NCBI GenBank assembly: GCA_002205125.1
Contig: NIOE01000013.1
Span: forward strand, 62,001-126,000
Length of the DNA: 64,000 nt
Reading direction: 5' to 3'
From: Roseateles noduli
GTDB taxonomy: Bacteria; Pseudomonadota; Gammaproteobacteria; Burkholderiales; Burkholderiaceae_C
This document shows, in pieces, positions 51,992-60,855 of the stretch (position 1 is the first letter of the stretch; every line of letters starts with the position of its first letter). The notes beneath the pieces were generated by a model. That model worked only from the letters and a program-made list of their open reading frames with translations, was not told the origin of the DNA and did not search any database. The translations under genes and the position numbers were made by a program.

Positions 51992-52723
51992 ATGGCGACG
52001 ATCTCCGAGAACATACAACAGCTCCATGGCCGCATTGAGAGGGCTTGCCAGCAGGCGTCGCGGCCTGTCGACAGCGTCGCGCTGCTGGTGGTAACAAAGA
52101 CTTTCCCGGCTTCGGATGTGAGAGAGGCCTTCGCGGCGGGCGAGCGCCGCTTCGGGGAGAACTACGTCCAGGAGGGCGTGGACAAGGTCGAGGCGCTGGC
52201 CGATCTGCGCGCGCAGGTCGAATGGCACTTGATCGGTCCGCTGCAGAGCAACAAGACCCGGGTCGTGGCCGAGCGCTTCGACTGGGTGCACAGCGTGGAC
52301 CGCCTCAAGATCGCCCAGCGGCTGGCGGAACAGCGCCCGACCGACCTGCCGCCGCTGAACGTCTGCCTGCAGGTCAACATCAGCGGCGAGGACAGCAAGA
52401 GCGGCCTGGCGCCAGCGGAGGTCGCCGACGTGGCCCGGGCCGTCGCCGTGCTGCCGGCGTTGCGCCTGCGCGGCTTGATGGCGATCCCCGAGCCGGCCGC
52501 GACACTGGAGGCGCAGCGTCAGCCGCACCGCGCGCTCGCCGATCTGCTGGCCGCGCTGAACCGGGACCTCGGCCTGGCGATGGACACGCTGAGCATGGGC
52601 ATGAGCGCGGACATGGACGCGGCCATCCTTGAAGGCGCCACGATGGTGCGCGTCGGCTCGGCCATCTTCGGCTCGCGGGCCAGACCGGAGCCGCCGGCCG
52701 AGCCGTCCCTCCCGGAGGGCTGA
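51992..52723 (+). CDS. yggS: YggS/PLPBP pyridoxal-phosphate homeostasis protein
   Basis: This 243-residue single-domain protein has the fold type III alanine-racemase-like barrel. PLP binds K36 in LLVVTKTFPASDVREAFAAGERRFGENYVQE. Other family motifs are WHLIGPLQSNKTR and LSMGMSADMDAAILEGATMVRVGSAIFG. It buffers PLP and affects amino-acid and keto-acid pools; it is not a racemase. The neighbourhood yggS-pilT-pilU, divergent, is conserved widely in proteobacteria. The next gene begins directly after the stop codon. Confidence 0.95.
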   Translation: MATISENIQQLHGRIERACQQASRPVDSVALLVVTKTFPASDVREAFAAGERRFGENYVQEGVDKVEALADLRAQVEWHLIGPLQSNKTRVVAERFDWVHSVDRLKIAQRLAEQRPTDLPPLNVCLQVNISGEDSKSGLAPAEVADVARAVAVLPALRLRGLMAIPEPAATLEAQRQPHRALADLLAALNRDLGLAMDTLSMGMSADMDAAILEGATMVRVGSAIFGSRARPEPPAEPSLPEG

Positions 52724-54250
52724 ATGGACCCGCTGCAGCGTCCCGCCGATCTGGTGCCCGACACGCCGGGCGACCTGTCGGTCCGGGCGCTGTGGCGCGA
52801 GGGCGGGGCGGCGGACCGGGGCTGGGTGCTCGGCGGCTGGCTCGCGACGCTCGTCGCGTGCGTCCTGCTCGGGTTGGCCACGGTCCGGGAGGGCTGGTCC
52901 GGTATCCCCGTCGACCTCGGCGGCGCCAATGCCTTCCTGACCTTCTATCCCCCGATTCCGCTGTGCCTGTGGTGGACGCTGTGCTTCGGCTGGCGCTGGG
53001 GCGCCGTGCCGGCCTGGCTGGCGACCTTCGTCCTCGCCCTGGACGCCGGCATGTCGGCCCCCTGGTCGGCGCTGTTCGCCTGCGCCAATCCGCTGGGACT
53101 GGCCGTGCTGGCCCTGGGCTACCGCGCCGTCGGCGCGCCGCGCGGGCTGCGCAGCCTGGGCGCCTGGCTGTTCTTCGTGCCGCTGTGCTTCGTCGCGGCG
53201 GTGTTCAGCTCCTCGGGCGCGCTGATCTGGAACTTCTCCCACGACCTTCCCGCGCACCGCCAGCTCCCGATCTGGCAGGGCTGGTGGCTGGGCGCCTTCC
53301 TCCAGAGTGTCCTGCTCGGCGGGCCGCTGATGGCGCTGACCTGGCCCCGGCTGTCGCGCTGGATCGTCGCGCGCCCGGCGCTGTTCACGCCGCCGCCCAG
53401 CGGTCGCCGCGCGATGGGGTTGGGGCTGCTGTTCGCCATCGTGCTGGCGGTGCAGGGGTACGGGCTGGTCAGCCTCGGCCTGGGTTCCCTGCAGCTGCGG
53501 TCCGCGCTCGGCGGGCAGGACTGGGCGACGCTCGACGAGGCCTCGCGGGCCATGCTCAGCACCGCCTGGGTGTTCTTCTGGGTGTTCACGCTGATCGTGT
53601 TGTTCGTCGCCCAGTTCGGCTACCAGGCGCTGTCGCGCTGGCTGCGCTCCACCGAGGCGCTGGTGGCGCAGCTGGCGCAGGTGAACGCGGAACTGGAGCA
53701 GCGCTCGCGCACCGACGGCCTCACCGGACTGGCCAACCGCATGGCGACCGAAGAGGGGTTGGCCACCTTGCTGCGCACGGTGCGTCGCTACCGGACGCCG
53801 TCCGCGCTGCTGATGCTCGACATCGACCACTTCAAGCAGGTCAACGATCGCCACGGTCATGCCGCCGGGGACGCGGTGATCCGCGCGCTGGCGAAGGTGC
53901 TGAAGGCATCCTCGCGCGACGTGGATCTGCCGGGACGCTTCGGCGGGGAGGAGTTCGTCGTCGGCCTCGCCCACACGGACCTGCCGGGCGCGCGCCGCTT
54001 CGCGGAACGTCTGCGTGAGCGCATCGCCGCCACGCCCGTGGCGATCGAGGCAAAGGACGGCAGCGCGGCGGCTATCGCGTACACCGTCAGCATCGGTGTC
54101 ACCGTGCTGCGCGAGAACGATGCCGGCATCGAGGATGCGCTGCGTCGCGCGGACGCGGCGATGTACCGGGCGAAGGAGGGCGGACGCAATCGCGTCGAGG
54201 TCCTCGACGTCGACGCCGAAGCGGGGCCCGCGCCGACGGGCAACGCCTGA
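52724..54250 (+). CDS. membrane-bound diguanylate cyclase
   Basis: This 508-residue protein has an N-terminal membrane sensor of about 300 residues with seven to eight probable helices, similar in layout to MASE1-type domains (ANAFLTFYPPIPLCLWWTLCFGWRWGAVPAWLATF). A short coiled coil (LVAQLAQVNAELEQR) leads to a GGDEF domain starting RTDGLTGLANR. The active-site motif is GGEEF at 407-411. The I-site RDVD (398-401) lies five residues before it, so product inhibition is expected. It should make c-di-GMP. The ATG follows the yggS stop without a gap, with GGAGGG upstream, so it is cotranscribed with yggS. The ligand of the sensor part is unknown. Confidence 0.92.
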   Translation: MDPLQRPADLVPDTPGDLSVRALWREGGAADRGWVLGGWLATLVACVLLGLATVREGWSGIPVDLGGANAFLTFYPPIPLCLWWTLCFGWRWGAVPAWLATFVLALDAGMSAPWSALFACANPLGLAVLALGYRAVGAPRGLRSLGAWLFFVPLCFVAAVFSSSGALIWNFSHDLPAHRQLPIWQGWWLGAFLQSVLLGGPLMALTWPRLSRWIVARPALFTPPPSGRRAMGLGLLFAIVLAVQGYGLVSLGLGSLQLRSALGGQDWATLDEASRAMLSTAWVFFWVFTLIVLFVAQFGYQALSRWLRSTEALVAQLAQVNAELEQRSRTDGLTGLANRMATEEGLATLLRTVRRYRTPSALLMLDIDHFKQVNDRHGHAAGDAVIRALAKVLKASSRDVDLPGRFGGEEFVVGLAHTDLPGARRFAERLRERIAATPVAIEAKDGSAAAIAYTVSIGVTVLRENDAGIEDALRRADAAMYRAKEGGRNRVEVLDVDAEAGPAPTGNA

Positions 54251-54466
54251 CCCCCGCGCTGCTTGGGGCAGCGGTGGTTACCGCGCGGGTACGCCCTCTG
54301 CGCCGGGGCATTGCGCAGGAATGTGCAGGAATCGTGAAACCCCGACCGGCGGCTCATTAGGGCTTCTACCGAGGGCCTGCCGAGTGGTTCGGCGAAGCGC
54401 TTTCATTCAGTTGCAAGTGCCGCGTCAGAATTCACGGGGCCTTGATCCCGCCCTGCAATCCCCGAT

Positions 54467-54493
54467 TCAAGTGCAACGATGATCGCGCCGAAG
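54467..54493 (+). promoter_or_regulatory. possible sigma-28-like promoter of the chemoreceptor gene
   Basis: The 335-base gap 54251-54585 holds no gene. TCAA (54467-54470) and GCCGAAGC (from 54487) are separated by 16 bases, close to the flagellar consensus TAAA-N15-GCCGATAA used by many chemoreceptor genes. The match is imperfect in spacing and in the last bases. Confidence 0.3.
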
Positions 54494-54585
54494 CCGATGG
54501 GCGGCCCGCACCGCTGGCGCCACAAGCGCTCGCGGATCCACAGCGGTCCGACCATTCAAACAACTCAATCGTTGCGAGGGAATCG

Positions 54586-56145
54586 ATGTCGTTTCTGTCC
54601 CGCCTGCGTATCGGCCAGCGCCTGACGCTGAGCTACGCGCTGCTGATCCTGCTGCTGGTCGTGATCGGTGCCTTTGGCGCCCACAACGCCAGCCGCCTGT
54701 CCCATGACCTGAGCACGACGGCCAATTCCAGCCTGGTGAAGATCGCGCTGGCCAACGCGCTCGAAAGCGACGTGAACGTCATCGCCCGCGCCTCGCGCGA
54801 CCTGCTGCTGCTCGACACGGCCAACGCCATCAAGCGCCAGAAGGCCGACATCGCCGCCGCGCTCGAAGACGGCCAGAAGCAGTTGACCGAGCTCGACGGC
54901 AAGGTCTCCGACGCCAAGGACAAGGAACTCGCCGCCAAGGTGCGCGAGGCCCAGACCAAGTTCGTCGACTCGGTGTCCAAGTTCCTGAAGGTGCAGCAGG
55001 ACGGCAGCCCGGACGAAGCGCGCGAAGCGCTGATCAAGGACGTGCGTCCGGCGCAGAAGGACTACCAGGACACGCTGAAGAGCCTGGTGGACCTGCAGTT
55101 CGCCAACGGTCGCGAGCTCGCCGAAGGCGGCGCCAAGCTGGCCAACCAGTCGATCGTCATCACCGGCATCCTGGTCGTGATCGCCGTGGTCATCGGCAGC
55201 GTCGGCGGCCTGACGATCGCGCGCTCGATCATCGTGCCGGCCCGCAAGGCCAAGGACGCCGCCCAGGCGATCAGCTCCGGCGACCTGTCGCAGCACATCG
55301 AGGTCGAAGGCTCCGACGAGCTGGCGCAGATGCTGCACGCGATGCGCGACATGCAGACCGCGCTGTCCGGCGTCGTCGCCAGCGTGAGCTCCGCGGCCGG
55401 TGAAGTGGCCCAGAACTCCAACGAGATCGCCGGCAGCAACGTGGATCTGTCGGACCGCACCGCGCGTTCCGCCGAGAGCCTGCAGAACACCGCCGCGTCG
55501 GTCGAGCAGATCGCCTCCAACCTGAACGGCGCCAGCGAGCTGACCCGCAAGGCCGCGAGCATCGCGACCAAGGCGCGCCAGTCGGCCTCGGCCGGCGGCA
55601 CGGTGGTGAGCCAGGTCGTGTCGACGATGGAAGAGATCAGCGCCAGCTCGCGCAAGATCGGCGACATCATCGGCGTCATCGACGGCATCGCCTTCCAGAC
55701 CAACATCCTGGCGCTGAACGCCGCCGTGGAAGCGGCCCGCGCCGGCGAGCACGGCAAGGGCTTCGCGGTGGTGGCGTCGGAAGTGCGCGCGCTGGCCTCG
55801 CGCTCGGCGCAGGCCGCCAAGGAGATCAAGGTGCTGATCCAGGAATCGTCCGTCAAGGTCGAGAACGGCACCGCCCTGGTCAACAACGCCGGCGCGACCA
55901 TCCGCTCCGTCGTCGACGAAGTCAACAACATGGGCCAGTTGATCGAGGAGATCTCGCACTCGGCCCAGGAGCAGGCCGCCGGCGTCGGCGTCGTGAACAA
56001 CGCGATGAACGAGCTGGACCGCGCCACGCAGCAGAACACCACGCTGGTGGACGAGCTGACCCGCTCGACCGATTCGCTGCGCGACAGCAGCTCGCGCCTG
56101 GTGCAGGCCGTGGGCTTCTTCAGCACCGCGCGCGCCGCCTCCTGA
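54586..56145 (+). CDS. methyl-accepting chemotaxis protein
   Basis: This 519-residue chemoreceptor has a first membrane helix ([19 protein letters not shown], residues ~14-32). A periplasmic four-helix-type sensor (~150 residues, with [20 protein letters not shown]) and a second helix ([21 protein letters not shown]) follow. A HAMP domain leads to a signalling tail whose hairpin tip is [38 protein letters not shown]. The signal is not identified; the sensor looks like the 4HB_MCP family. There is no NWETF-type tail for CheR/CheB binding. GAGGGA lies just upstream of the ATG at 54586. Confidence 0.95.
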   Translation: MSFLSRLRIGQRLTLSYALLILLLVVIGAFGAHNASRLSHDLSTTANSSLVKIALANALESDVNVIARASRDLLLLDTANAIKRQKADIAAALEDGQKQLTELDGKVSDAKDKELAAKVREAQTKFVDSVSKFLKVQQDGSPDEAREALIKDVRPAQKDYQDTLKSLVDLQFANGRELAEGGAKLANQSIVITGILVVIAVVIGSVGGLTIARSIIVPARKAKDAAQAISSGDLSQHIEVEGSDELAQMLHAMRDMQTALSGVVASVSSAAGEVAQNSNEIAGSNVDLSDRTARSAESLQNTAASVEQIASNLNGASELTRKAASIATKARQSASAGGTVVSQVVSTMEEISASSRKIGDIIGVIDGIAFQTNILALNAAVEAARAGEHGKGFAVVASEVRALASRSAQAAKEIKVLIQESSVKVENGTALVNNAGATIRSVVDEVNNMGQLIEEISHSAQEQAAGVGVVNNAMNELDRATQQNTTLVDELTRSTDSLRDSSSRLVQAVGFFSTARAAS

Positions 56146-56200
56146 TCCCCAGTTCCTACCGGAAACCCGATTTCCTCACCCAAGACGTACGAGGTCCCAA

Positions 56201-56539
56201 ATGAGCAAGCAACTGAACAAGACTGTCTCCCGAACCCTGCTGGGCCTGGCCGCCGCGCTGGTCCTGGCCGCCGGCGCCCACGCCACCCCCAAGATCGTCA
56301 AGAAGGTGCCGCCGGAATTCCCGCCCGAAGCCGCCCGCCAGTCGATCTCGCAAGGCTCCGTGCGCGCCAAGATGAACATCGAGCCGGACGGCAAGGTCTC
56401 GGGCGTCGAGATCCTGGAAGCCGAACCGCGCAAGGTCTTCGACAAGGCGGTGACCCGCGCGCTGATGGACTGGAAGTTCGAACCCAGCGGCCAGAAGGAA
56501 ACGCACGAGGTCAAGCTCGTGTTCAAGAACGAAGACTGA
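56201..56539 (+). CDS. exported stand-alone TonB C-terminal-domain protein
   Basis: This 112-residue protein has a cleavable signal peptide (LLGLAAALVLAAGAHA) and then a TonB-C fold: KVPPEFPPEAARQSISQGSVRAKMNIEPDGKVSGVEILEAEPRKVFDKAVTRALMDWKFEP. Classical TonB has a membrane anchor and a Pro-rich spacer; both are missing here, so this would be free in the periplasm and could not carry energy from ExbBD by itself. It may bind receptors or peptidoglycan, or serve as a decoy. It starts 55 bases after the chemoreceptor gene and is followed by a terminator. Confidence 0.85.
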   Translation: MSKQLNKTVSRTLLGLAAALVLAAGAHATPKIVKKVPPEFPPEAARQSISQGSVRAKMNIEPDGKVSGVEILEAEPRKVFDKAVTRALMDWKFEPSGQKETHEVKLVFKNED

Positions 56540-56581
56540 GTCAAGACACCGGTTCGCAGGGATCGGTCGATGGATTCGCCG

Positions 56582-56606
56582 AAGGGCCGCGTGAGCGGCC
56601 CTTTTC
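56582..56606 (+). terminator. intrinsic terminator after the TonB-C-domain gene
   Basis: AAGGGCCGC (56582-56590) pairs with GCGGCCCTT (56595-56603) around GTGA and ends in TTTTCC. It separates the chemoreceptor pair from the second copper locus. Confidence 0.85.
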
Positions 56607-56629
56607 CGTCTCGCCTACACTCACGTCCC

Positions 56630-57082
56630 ATGTCCCGCCCGAACGCACCCGGTCCGCGCCGGCTCCTCTGGAGCCGCTGGCTGGTGCTCGCCCTGCTGAG
56701 CCTGACGCTGCCGTTGCAAGGCGCGCTGGCGGCGACCATGGGCATCGGCATGGCGCTGATGTCGTCGACTTCCGGCGCCGCCGTGATGACCATGCCGAGC
56801 GATTGCCAGGACATGGCGCACGACATGACCGGCATGAATCACGCCGGCACGGCATCGATGAACCATGACGCGTCTCACGACGACGGCATGGATCACACGG
56901 CCACCTCCGATCACCATTGCGGCATCTGCCTGCAATGCTGCATCGGCGCCGCGTTGCCGATCGCGTCCCTGACGCCGGCCGCGCACGACCTGCGCGACGC
57001 AGCGCCCTCGCTCGACGCCCACGGGGCGCCCGAGCAGTCCCCCCAGCCGCTCGAGCGGCCGCCCAAAGCCTTCCTCGACTGA
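56630..57082 (+). CDS. His/Met/Cys-rich exported protein of the copper locus (DUF2946-like)
   Basis: This 150-residue protein has a signal or anchor segment (WLVLALLSLTLPLQGALA). A region dense in Met, His and Asp follows (DCQDMAHDMTGMNHAG, SMNHDASHDDGMDHTATSDHH), then CGICLQCC next to a weakly hydrophobic stretch. Such residues bind Cu(I)/Cu(II). Similar small proteins with a late Cys cluster are called DUF2946 and stand near copper-resistance genes. It is the first gene of the second copper operon. Role inferred: periplasmic copper binding. Confidence 0.75.
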   Translation: MSRPNAPGPRRLLWSRWLVLALLSLTLPLQGALAATMGIGMALMSSTSGAAVMTMPSDCQDMAHDMTGMNHAGTASMNHDASHDDGMDHTATSDHHCGICLQCCIGAALPIASLTPAAHDLRDAAPSLDAHGAPEQSPQPLERPPKAFLD

Positions 57083-57181
57083 ACGCCGGCGCTCGTCTTT
57101 GACGAGACGCCGTTCGAGCCGCCGTCCGTTCGCATGTCCTGCGGCGGAACGGCATCGCACCTGTTCATTCGCGAGGCAGTC

Positions 57182-57472
57182 ATGTCTTCCCGTTCCATTC
57201 CCGCACTCGCTCTGGCGATGTGCCTGGGCGCCGCCATTGCCGCCGTTTCCGTTGCGGCGGCGGCGCCGCCCGATCCCGCCGATGCGCGCCTGAGCTCCGC
57301 CGCATCGCGGCCCAAGCCCCCTGCGCCCGCATCGAGCGCCGCGGTCGTCGATCCCGGCGTCGGTGACTGGCGCCAGGCCAATCGTCGCGTGCTCGACGCC
57401 GGCGGATGGCGCGCGCTGCTGCGCGAGAGCCAGGCGGCTTCGGCGCCGGCCGGCGCGCATCACCATCACTGA
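57182..57472 (+). CDS. small exported protein with a C-terminal His tail
   Basis: This 96-residue protein is not recognised. It has a signal peptide (ALALAMCLGAAIAAVSVAAAA), a Pro/Ala-rich stretch, then VGDWRQANRRVLDAGGWRALLRESQ and a natural His4 end (AGAHHHH). The WR-x-ANR-x-V-x-x-AGGWR-x-LLRE block looks conserved-like and helical. The start at 57182 has GAGGCA upstream; an earlier ATG at 57134 is less likely. It precedes the CusC-like gene, whose GAGGAG ribosome site overlaps its stop. The His tail suggests metal binding. Confidence 0.7.
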   Translation: MSSRSIPALALAMCLGAAIAAVSVAAAAPPDPADARLSSAASRPKPPAPASSAAVVDPGVGDWRQANRRVLDAGGWRALLRESQAASAPAGAHHHH

Positions 57473-57482
57473 GGAGTCGCCC

Positions 57483-58925
57483 ATGTCCTCCTCAACCAAA
57501 CCTGGACACCGGCCTGTCCGACTGCTGATCGCGCTGGCCGCCTCGGCGATGCTGTCGGCCTGCGCGTCGTTGTCGCCCGAGCACGCCGCCGCGCCCGTCC
57601 AGCAGAAGAGCCGCGACTGGCTAGGCGCCGAGCTGCCCTTGCAGCGCTCCGACGAGCAGCGCGCTGCGGCGCGTGCGCGCACCGACGCGCTGCTCGCGGG
57701 ACCGCTCGACGCGCAGGGCGCGGTGCAACTGGCGCTGCTCAACCATCGCGGCCTGCAGGCCGGGCTGTACGGCCTGGGCATGGCGGAAGCCGAACGCGTG
57801 CAGACGCTGCTCTGGCCGAATCCGGTGCTCAACATCGGCCGGCTTGTCCGAGGCGACGAGCGCGAGATCGAACGCGGACTGGAGTTCAACCTGCTGAGCC
57901 TGCTCGGCCGCGGCGCTCGCCAGGACGCCGGTGCCCGGTCGCTCGAACGCGAGCAGGCGCGCGTCGCGCAGCAACTGCTCGACGTCGCCGGCCAGGCGCG
58001 CAGAAGCTGGATCCAGGCGGTCGCGTCGCAGGAGCAGCTGCGGCACGCGCGGACGGTGCTCGATTCGGCGTCCGCCGGCGCCGAACTCGCGCTGCGGATG
58101 CGGCAGGCCGGCAACGTCAGCGCGCTTCGGCTGGCGCGCGAGCGGACGGTGCTCGCCGAAGCGCAGCTCGCGATCGAGCAGGCGCAGTTGCAGGCCGCGG
58201 GCGACCGCGAAGCGCTGATCCGCGCGATCGGCCTGTGGGGCGACGACCTCGCGGCGCTGAAGCTGCCGGAGCGTCTGCCGGACGTGCCCGCCGATTTCCG
58301 CACCGCGGACGACGTCGAGCGCCAGGCGGTCGCGCAGCGGCTCGACATCCTTGCCGCGAAGCGCGAGTCGGAGCAGCTCGCCGCGCAACTGGGCCTCACA
58401 CGCCGCACCGGCCGCATCAACGTGCTCGAGCTCGGCCTGCAGCGCAACAGCAGCAACGAGGCGCCGACGCAACGCGGCGTCGCGCTGAGCGTCGAACTGC
58501 CGCTGTTCGACTGGGGCCAGGCGCGCGTCGCCGGGGCCAGGGAGGCCTACGGCCAGTCGCTCGAACGCACGGCGCAGATCGCCATCGACGCGCGCTCCGA
58601 GGTACGTGTCGCCCGCGCCCGCGCCGAAGCCGCCTGGCGCATCGCGCGACGCCATCACGACGAGGTGCTCCCGTTGGCCAGGCAGGTCTCCGACGAGACG
58701 CTGCTCCGCTACAACGGCATGCTGGTCGGTGTGATGGACCTGCTCGCCGATGCCCGCGTGCAGGCGCGTGCCGTGTCCGCGACCTTGAACGCGCAGCGCG
58801 ACTTCTGGCTGGAGGAGTCGAGGCTGTCGCATAGCCTGTTCGGGCCTGTGCGCGACGGCGCCGCGGCCTCCTCCTCTTCATCGACTGCCGCCGCGCCGGA
58901 AGGCGCCGGCGGCGCCGCGCATTGA
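57483..58925 (+). CDS. CusC-like outer-membrane efflux lipoprotein
   Basis: This 480-residue TolC-family protein has a lipobox (MLSAC followed by ASLSPEH). Two efflux repeats with long coiled coils include GAVQLALLNHRGLQAGLYGLGMAEAERVQTLLWPNPVLNIG and VALSVELPLFDWGQARVAGAREAY. It differs clearly from the OprM-like protein at 47191. In heavy-metal systems such a channel works with CusBA, but no CusA or CusB gene is present, so it would have to borrow a pump or act with the multicopper oxidase. Its last four bases overlap possible earlier starts of the oxidase gene. The C-terminus is a Ser/Ala/Gly tail. Confidence 0.85.
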   Translation: MSSSTKPGHRPVRLLIALAASAMLSACASLSPEHAAAPVQQKSRDWLGAELPLQRSDEQRAAARARTDALLAGPLDAQGAVQLALLNHRGLQAGLYGLGMAEAERVQTLLWPNPVLNIGRLVRGDEREIERGLEFNLLSLLGRGARQDAGARSLEREQARVAQQLLDVAGQARRSWIQAVASQEQLRHARTVLDSASAGAELALRMRQAGNVSALRLARERTVLAEAQLAIEQAQLQAAGDREALIRAIGLWGDDLAALKLPERLPDVPADFRTADDVERQAVAQRLDILAAKRESEQLAAQLGLTRRTGRINVLELGLQRNSSNEAPTQRGVALSVELPLFDWGQARVAGAREAYGQSLERTAQIAIDARSEVRVARARAEAAWRIARRHHDEVLPLARQVSDETLLRYNGMLVGVMDLLADARVQARAVSATLNAQRDFWLEESRLSHSLFGPVRDGAAASSSSSTAAAPEGAGGAAH

Positions 58926-58951
58926 GCGCGCGGCCTCGAAAGGATCTCCTG

Positions 58952-60394
58952 ATGATCTCCCGAAGAAACCTCTTCGCCCGCGCGGCCGCAGGCGCGGCGC
59001 TCGGTGCCGCCGGCGCGGTGAACGCGAGCGGCGTCTCCCGCGTTGCCATGGCCGCGTTGCCCGAACCCGCCCAGCGCGATAACGCCGACACCGCTCCGCC
59101 GCTGACGCCGCCCGACGGGCGCCCGTACAACCCCGTCGTCACCTTGAACGGCTGGACCCTGCCCTGGCGCCTGCGCGACGGCGTCAAGGAATTCCACCTC
59201 GTCGCCGAGCCGGTGTTGCGCGAACTCGCGCCCGGCACCACGGCGCACCTGTGGGGCTACAACGGCCAGTCGCCCGGTCCTACCATCGAGGTGGTCGAGG
59301 GCGACCGCGTCCGCATCTACGTCACCAACAGGCTGCCCGAGCACACCAGCGTGCACTGGCACGGCCAGCGGCTGCCCAACGGCATGGACGGCGTGTCCGG
59401 TCTCACGCAGCCGGCGATCAAGCCGGGCGAGACCTTCGTCTACGAGTTCGTCGCACGACGTCCGGGCACCTTCATGTACCACCCGCACGCCGACGAGATG
59501 ACGCAGATGGCGATGGGCATGATGGGCTTCTGGGTCACGCATCCGAAGGCCCGGCATCCTCAGATCGCCGAGGTGCAGCGGGACTTCTGCTTCCTGCTGT
59601 CGAGCTACGACATCGATCCCGGCAGCTACACGCCGCGCACGATGACGATGACCGACTTCAACCTGTGGACCTGGAACAGCCGCGTCTTCCCGGGCATCGA
59701 CACGCTCAACGTGCGCCAGGGCGACCGGGTGCGGATCCGCGTCGGCAACCTGACGATGACCAACCACCCGATCCATCTGCACGGACACGAGTTCGAGGTC
59801 ACCGGCACCGACGGCGGCCCCGTGCCGAAGACGGCGCGCTGGCCCGAGGTCACCACCGACGTCGCGGTCGGGCAGATGCGGCAGATCGAGTTCCTGGCCG
59901 ACGAGCCCGGCGACTGGGCGATCCACTGCCACAAGAGCCACCACACGATGAACGCGATGGGCCACCAGGTCGACACGCTGATCGGCGTGGATCACCGCGG
60001 GCTCGCGGCGCGCATCAACAAGGTCATTCCCGACTACATGGCGATGGGGGAGCGCGGCATGTCCGACATGGCCGAGATGGAGATGCCCCTGCCCGAGAAC
60101 ACCGTGCCCATGATGAGCGGGCAGGGGCCGCACGGGTCGCTGGAGATGGGCGGGATGTTCAGCGTCATCAAGGTGCGCAAGGACCAGAAGCCCGGCGACT
60201 ACGGCGATCCGGGCTGGTACGCCGCCCCGGCGGGCAGCGTCGCGCGTCCCGTCGCGACGCCCGCCGGTGCGCCGGCCGCTCCGCAAGCCAAGCCTGCCGC
60301 CGTGCCGACCGCTCCCACCGCACCCGCCACCGCACCCGCCACGGAACCGCTGCGTGTCCGCAAGCCCGATGGGCACGGACATCAAGGGCATTGA
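58952..60394 (+). CDS. Tat-exported multicopper oxidase
   Basis: This 480-residue laccase-like enzyme has a Tat signal (SRRNLFARAAAGAAL). The four copper-ligand clusters are complete: HWHG (135-138), HPH (177-179), HPIHLHGHEF (from 272) and HCHKSHH followed by MNAMG (from 325). These supply the type 1 and the trinuclear sites. It probably oxidises Cu(I) to the less toxic Cu(II) in the periplasm. The third part is rich in Met and His (MGERGMSDMAEMEMPLPENTVPMMSGQG) and a Pro/Ala linker leads to GHGHQGH at the end. The ATG at 58952 has AAGGA 8 bases upstream. CusC-like and CusF-like genes flank it. Confidence 0.93.
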   Translation: MISRRNLFARAAAGAALGAAGAVNASGVSRVAMAALPEPAQRDNADTAPPLTPPDGRPYNPVVTLNGWTLPWRLRDGVKEFHLVAEPVLRELAPGTTAHLWGYNGQSPGPTIEVVEGDRVRIYVTNRLPEHTSVHWHGQRLPNGMDGVSGLTQPAIKPGETFVYEFVARRPGTFMYHPHADEMTQMAMGMMGFWVTHPKARHPQIAEVQRDFCFLLSSYDIDPGSYTPRTMTMTDFNLWTWNSRVFPGIDTLNVRQGDRVRIRVGNLTMTNHPIHLHGHEFEVTGTDGGPVPKTARWPEVTTDVAVGQMRQIEFLADEPGDWAIHCHKSHHTMNAMGHQVDTLIGVDHRGLAARINKVIPDYMAMGERGMSDMAEMEMPLPENTVPMMSGQGPHGSLEMGGMFSVIKVRKDQKPGDYGDPGWYAAPAGSVARPVATPAGAPAAPQAKPAAVPTAPTAPATAPATEPLRVRKPDGHGHQGH

Positions 60395-60435
60395 GCCCCG
60401 AGACACCCCATTCACGAATCCAGAAAGTCAACACC

Positions 60436-60828
60436 ATGAACCGCATCCATACCGCCGCCGTCACCTTCGCCTCGCTCTTCGTCGTCCTGGGCGCTGCCGC
60501 CCTGCCGGCGCGCGCGCAGGAGCATTCGCACGAGGGTCATGATCAGCAGATGGAGTCCGCCGAGGCTCAGGCGCCGTCTTCGCAGGACTGGATCCCGGCC
60601 GAGGTCCGCCGGATCGACATTCCCCAGCAGAAGCTCACGCTCAAGCACGGCGACATCCGCCACCTCGACATGCCGGGCATGACGATGCCGTTCAAGCTGG
60701 CGCCGGGCGTGGTGAGCGCCGCGCAGCTGTCCGCGATCAAGACCGGCGACCGGCTGGAGGTCCGCATCGAATCGCAGCAGGGCCAGTTGACCATCGTGGA
60801 GTTGCGTCCGGCGCCGGCGCAGAACTGA
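60436..60828 (+). CDS. cusF: CusF-like periplasmic copper-binding protein
   Basis: This 130-residue protein has a signal peptide (FASLFVVLGAAALPARAQ), a His/Glu-rich segment (EHSHEGHDQQ) and the small OB-fold of CusF: VRRIDIPQQKLTLKHGDIRHLDMPGMTMPFKL. The HLDMPGMTM block holds the His and two Met that bind Cu(I)/Ag(I), with the stacking aromatic replaced or elsewhere. It should carry copper in the periplasm, normally to CusB; that partner is missing here. It is the last gene of the copper operon, 41 bases after the oxidase. Confidence 0.92.
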   Translation: MNRIHTAAVTFASLFVVLGAAALPARAQEHSHEGHDQQMESAEAQAPSSQDWIPAEVRRIDIPQQKLTLKHGDIRHLDMPGMTMPFKLAPGVVSAAQLSAIKTGDRLEVRIESQQGQLTIVELRPAPAQN

Positions 60829-60855
60829 GCTCCGGATCGCGGACAATCGCCCGCT

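Noticed and set aside
50789..53974. Minus-strand open frame spanning pilU, pilT, yggS and the cyclase gene
   Set aside because: Parts run out of frame through pilU and pilT, and it is antisense to yggS and the GGDEF gene; no coherent protein.
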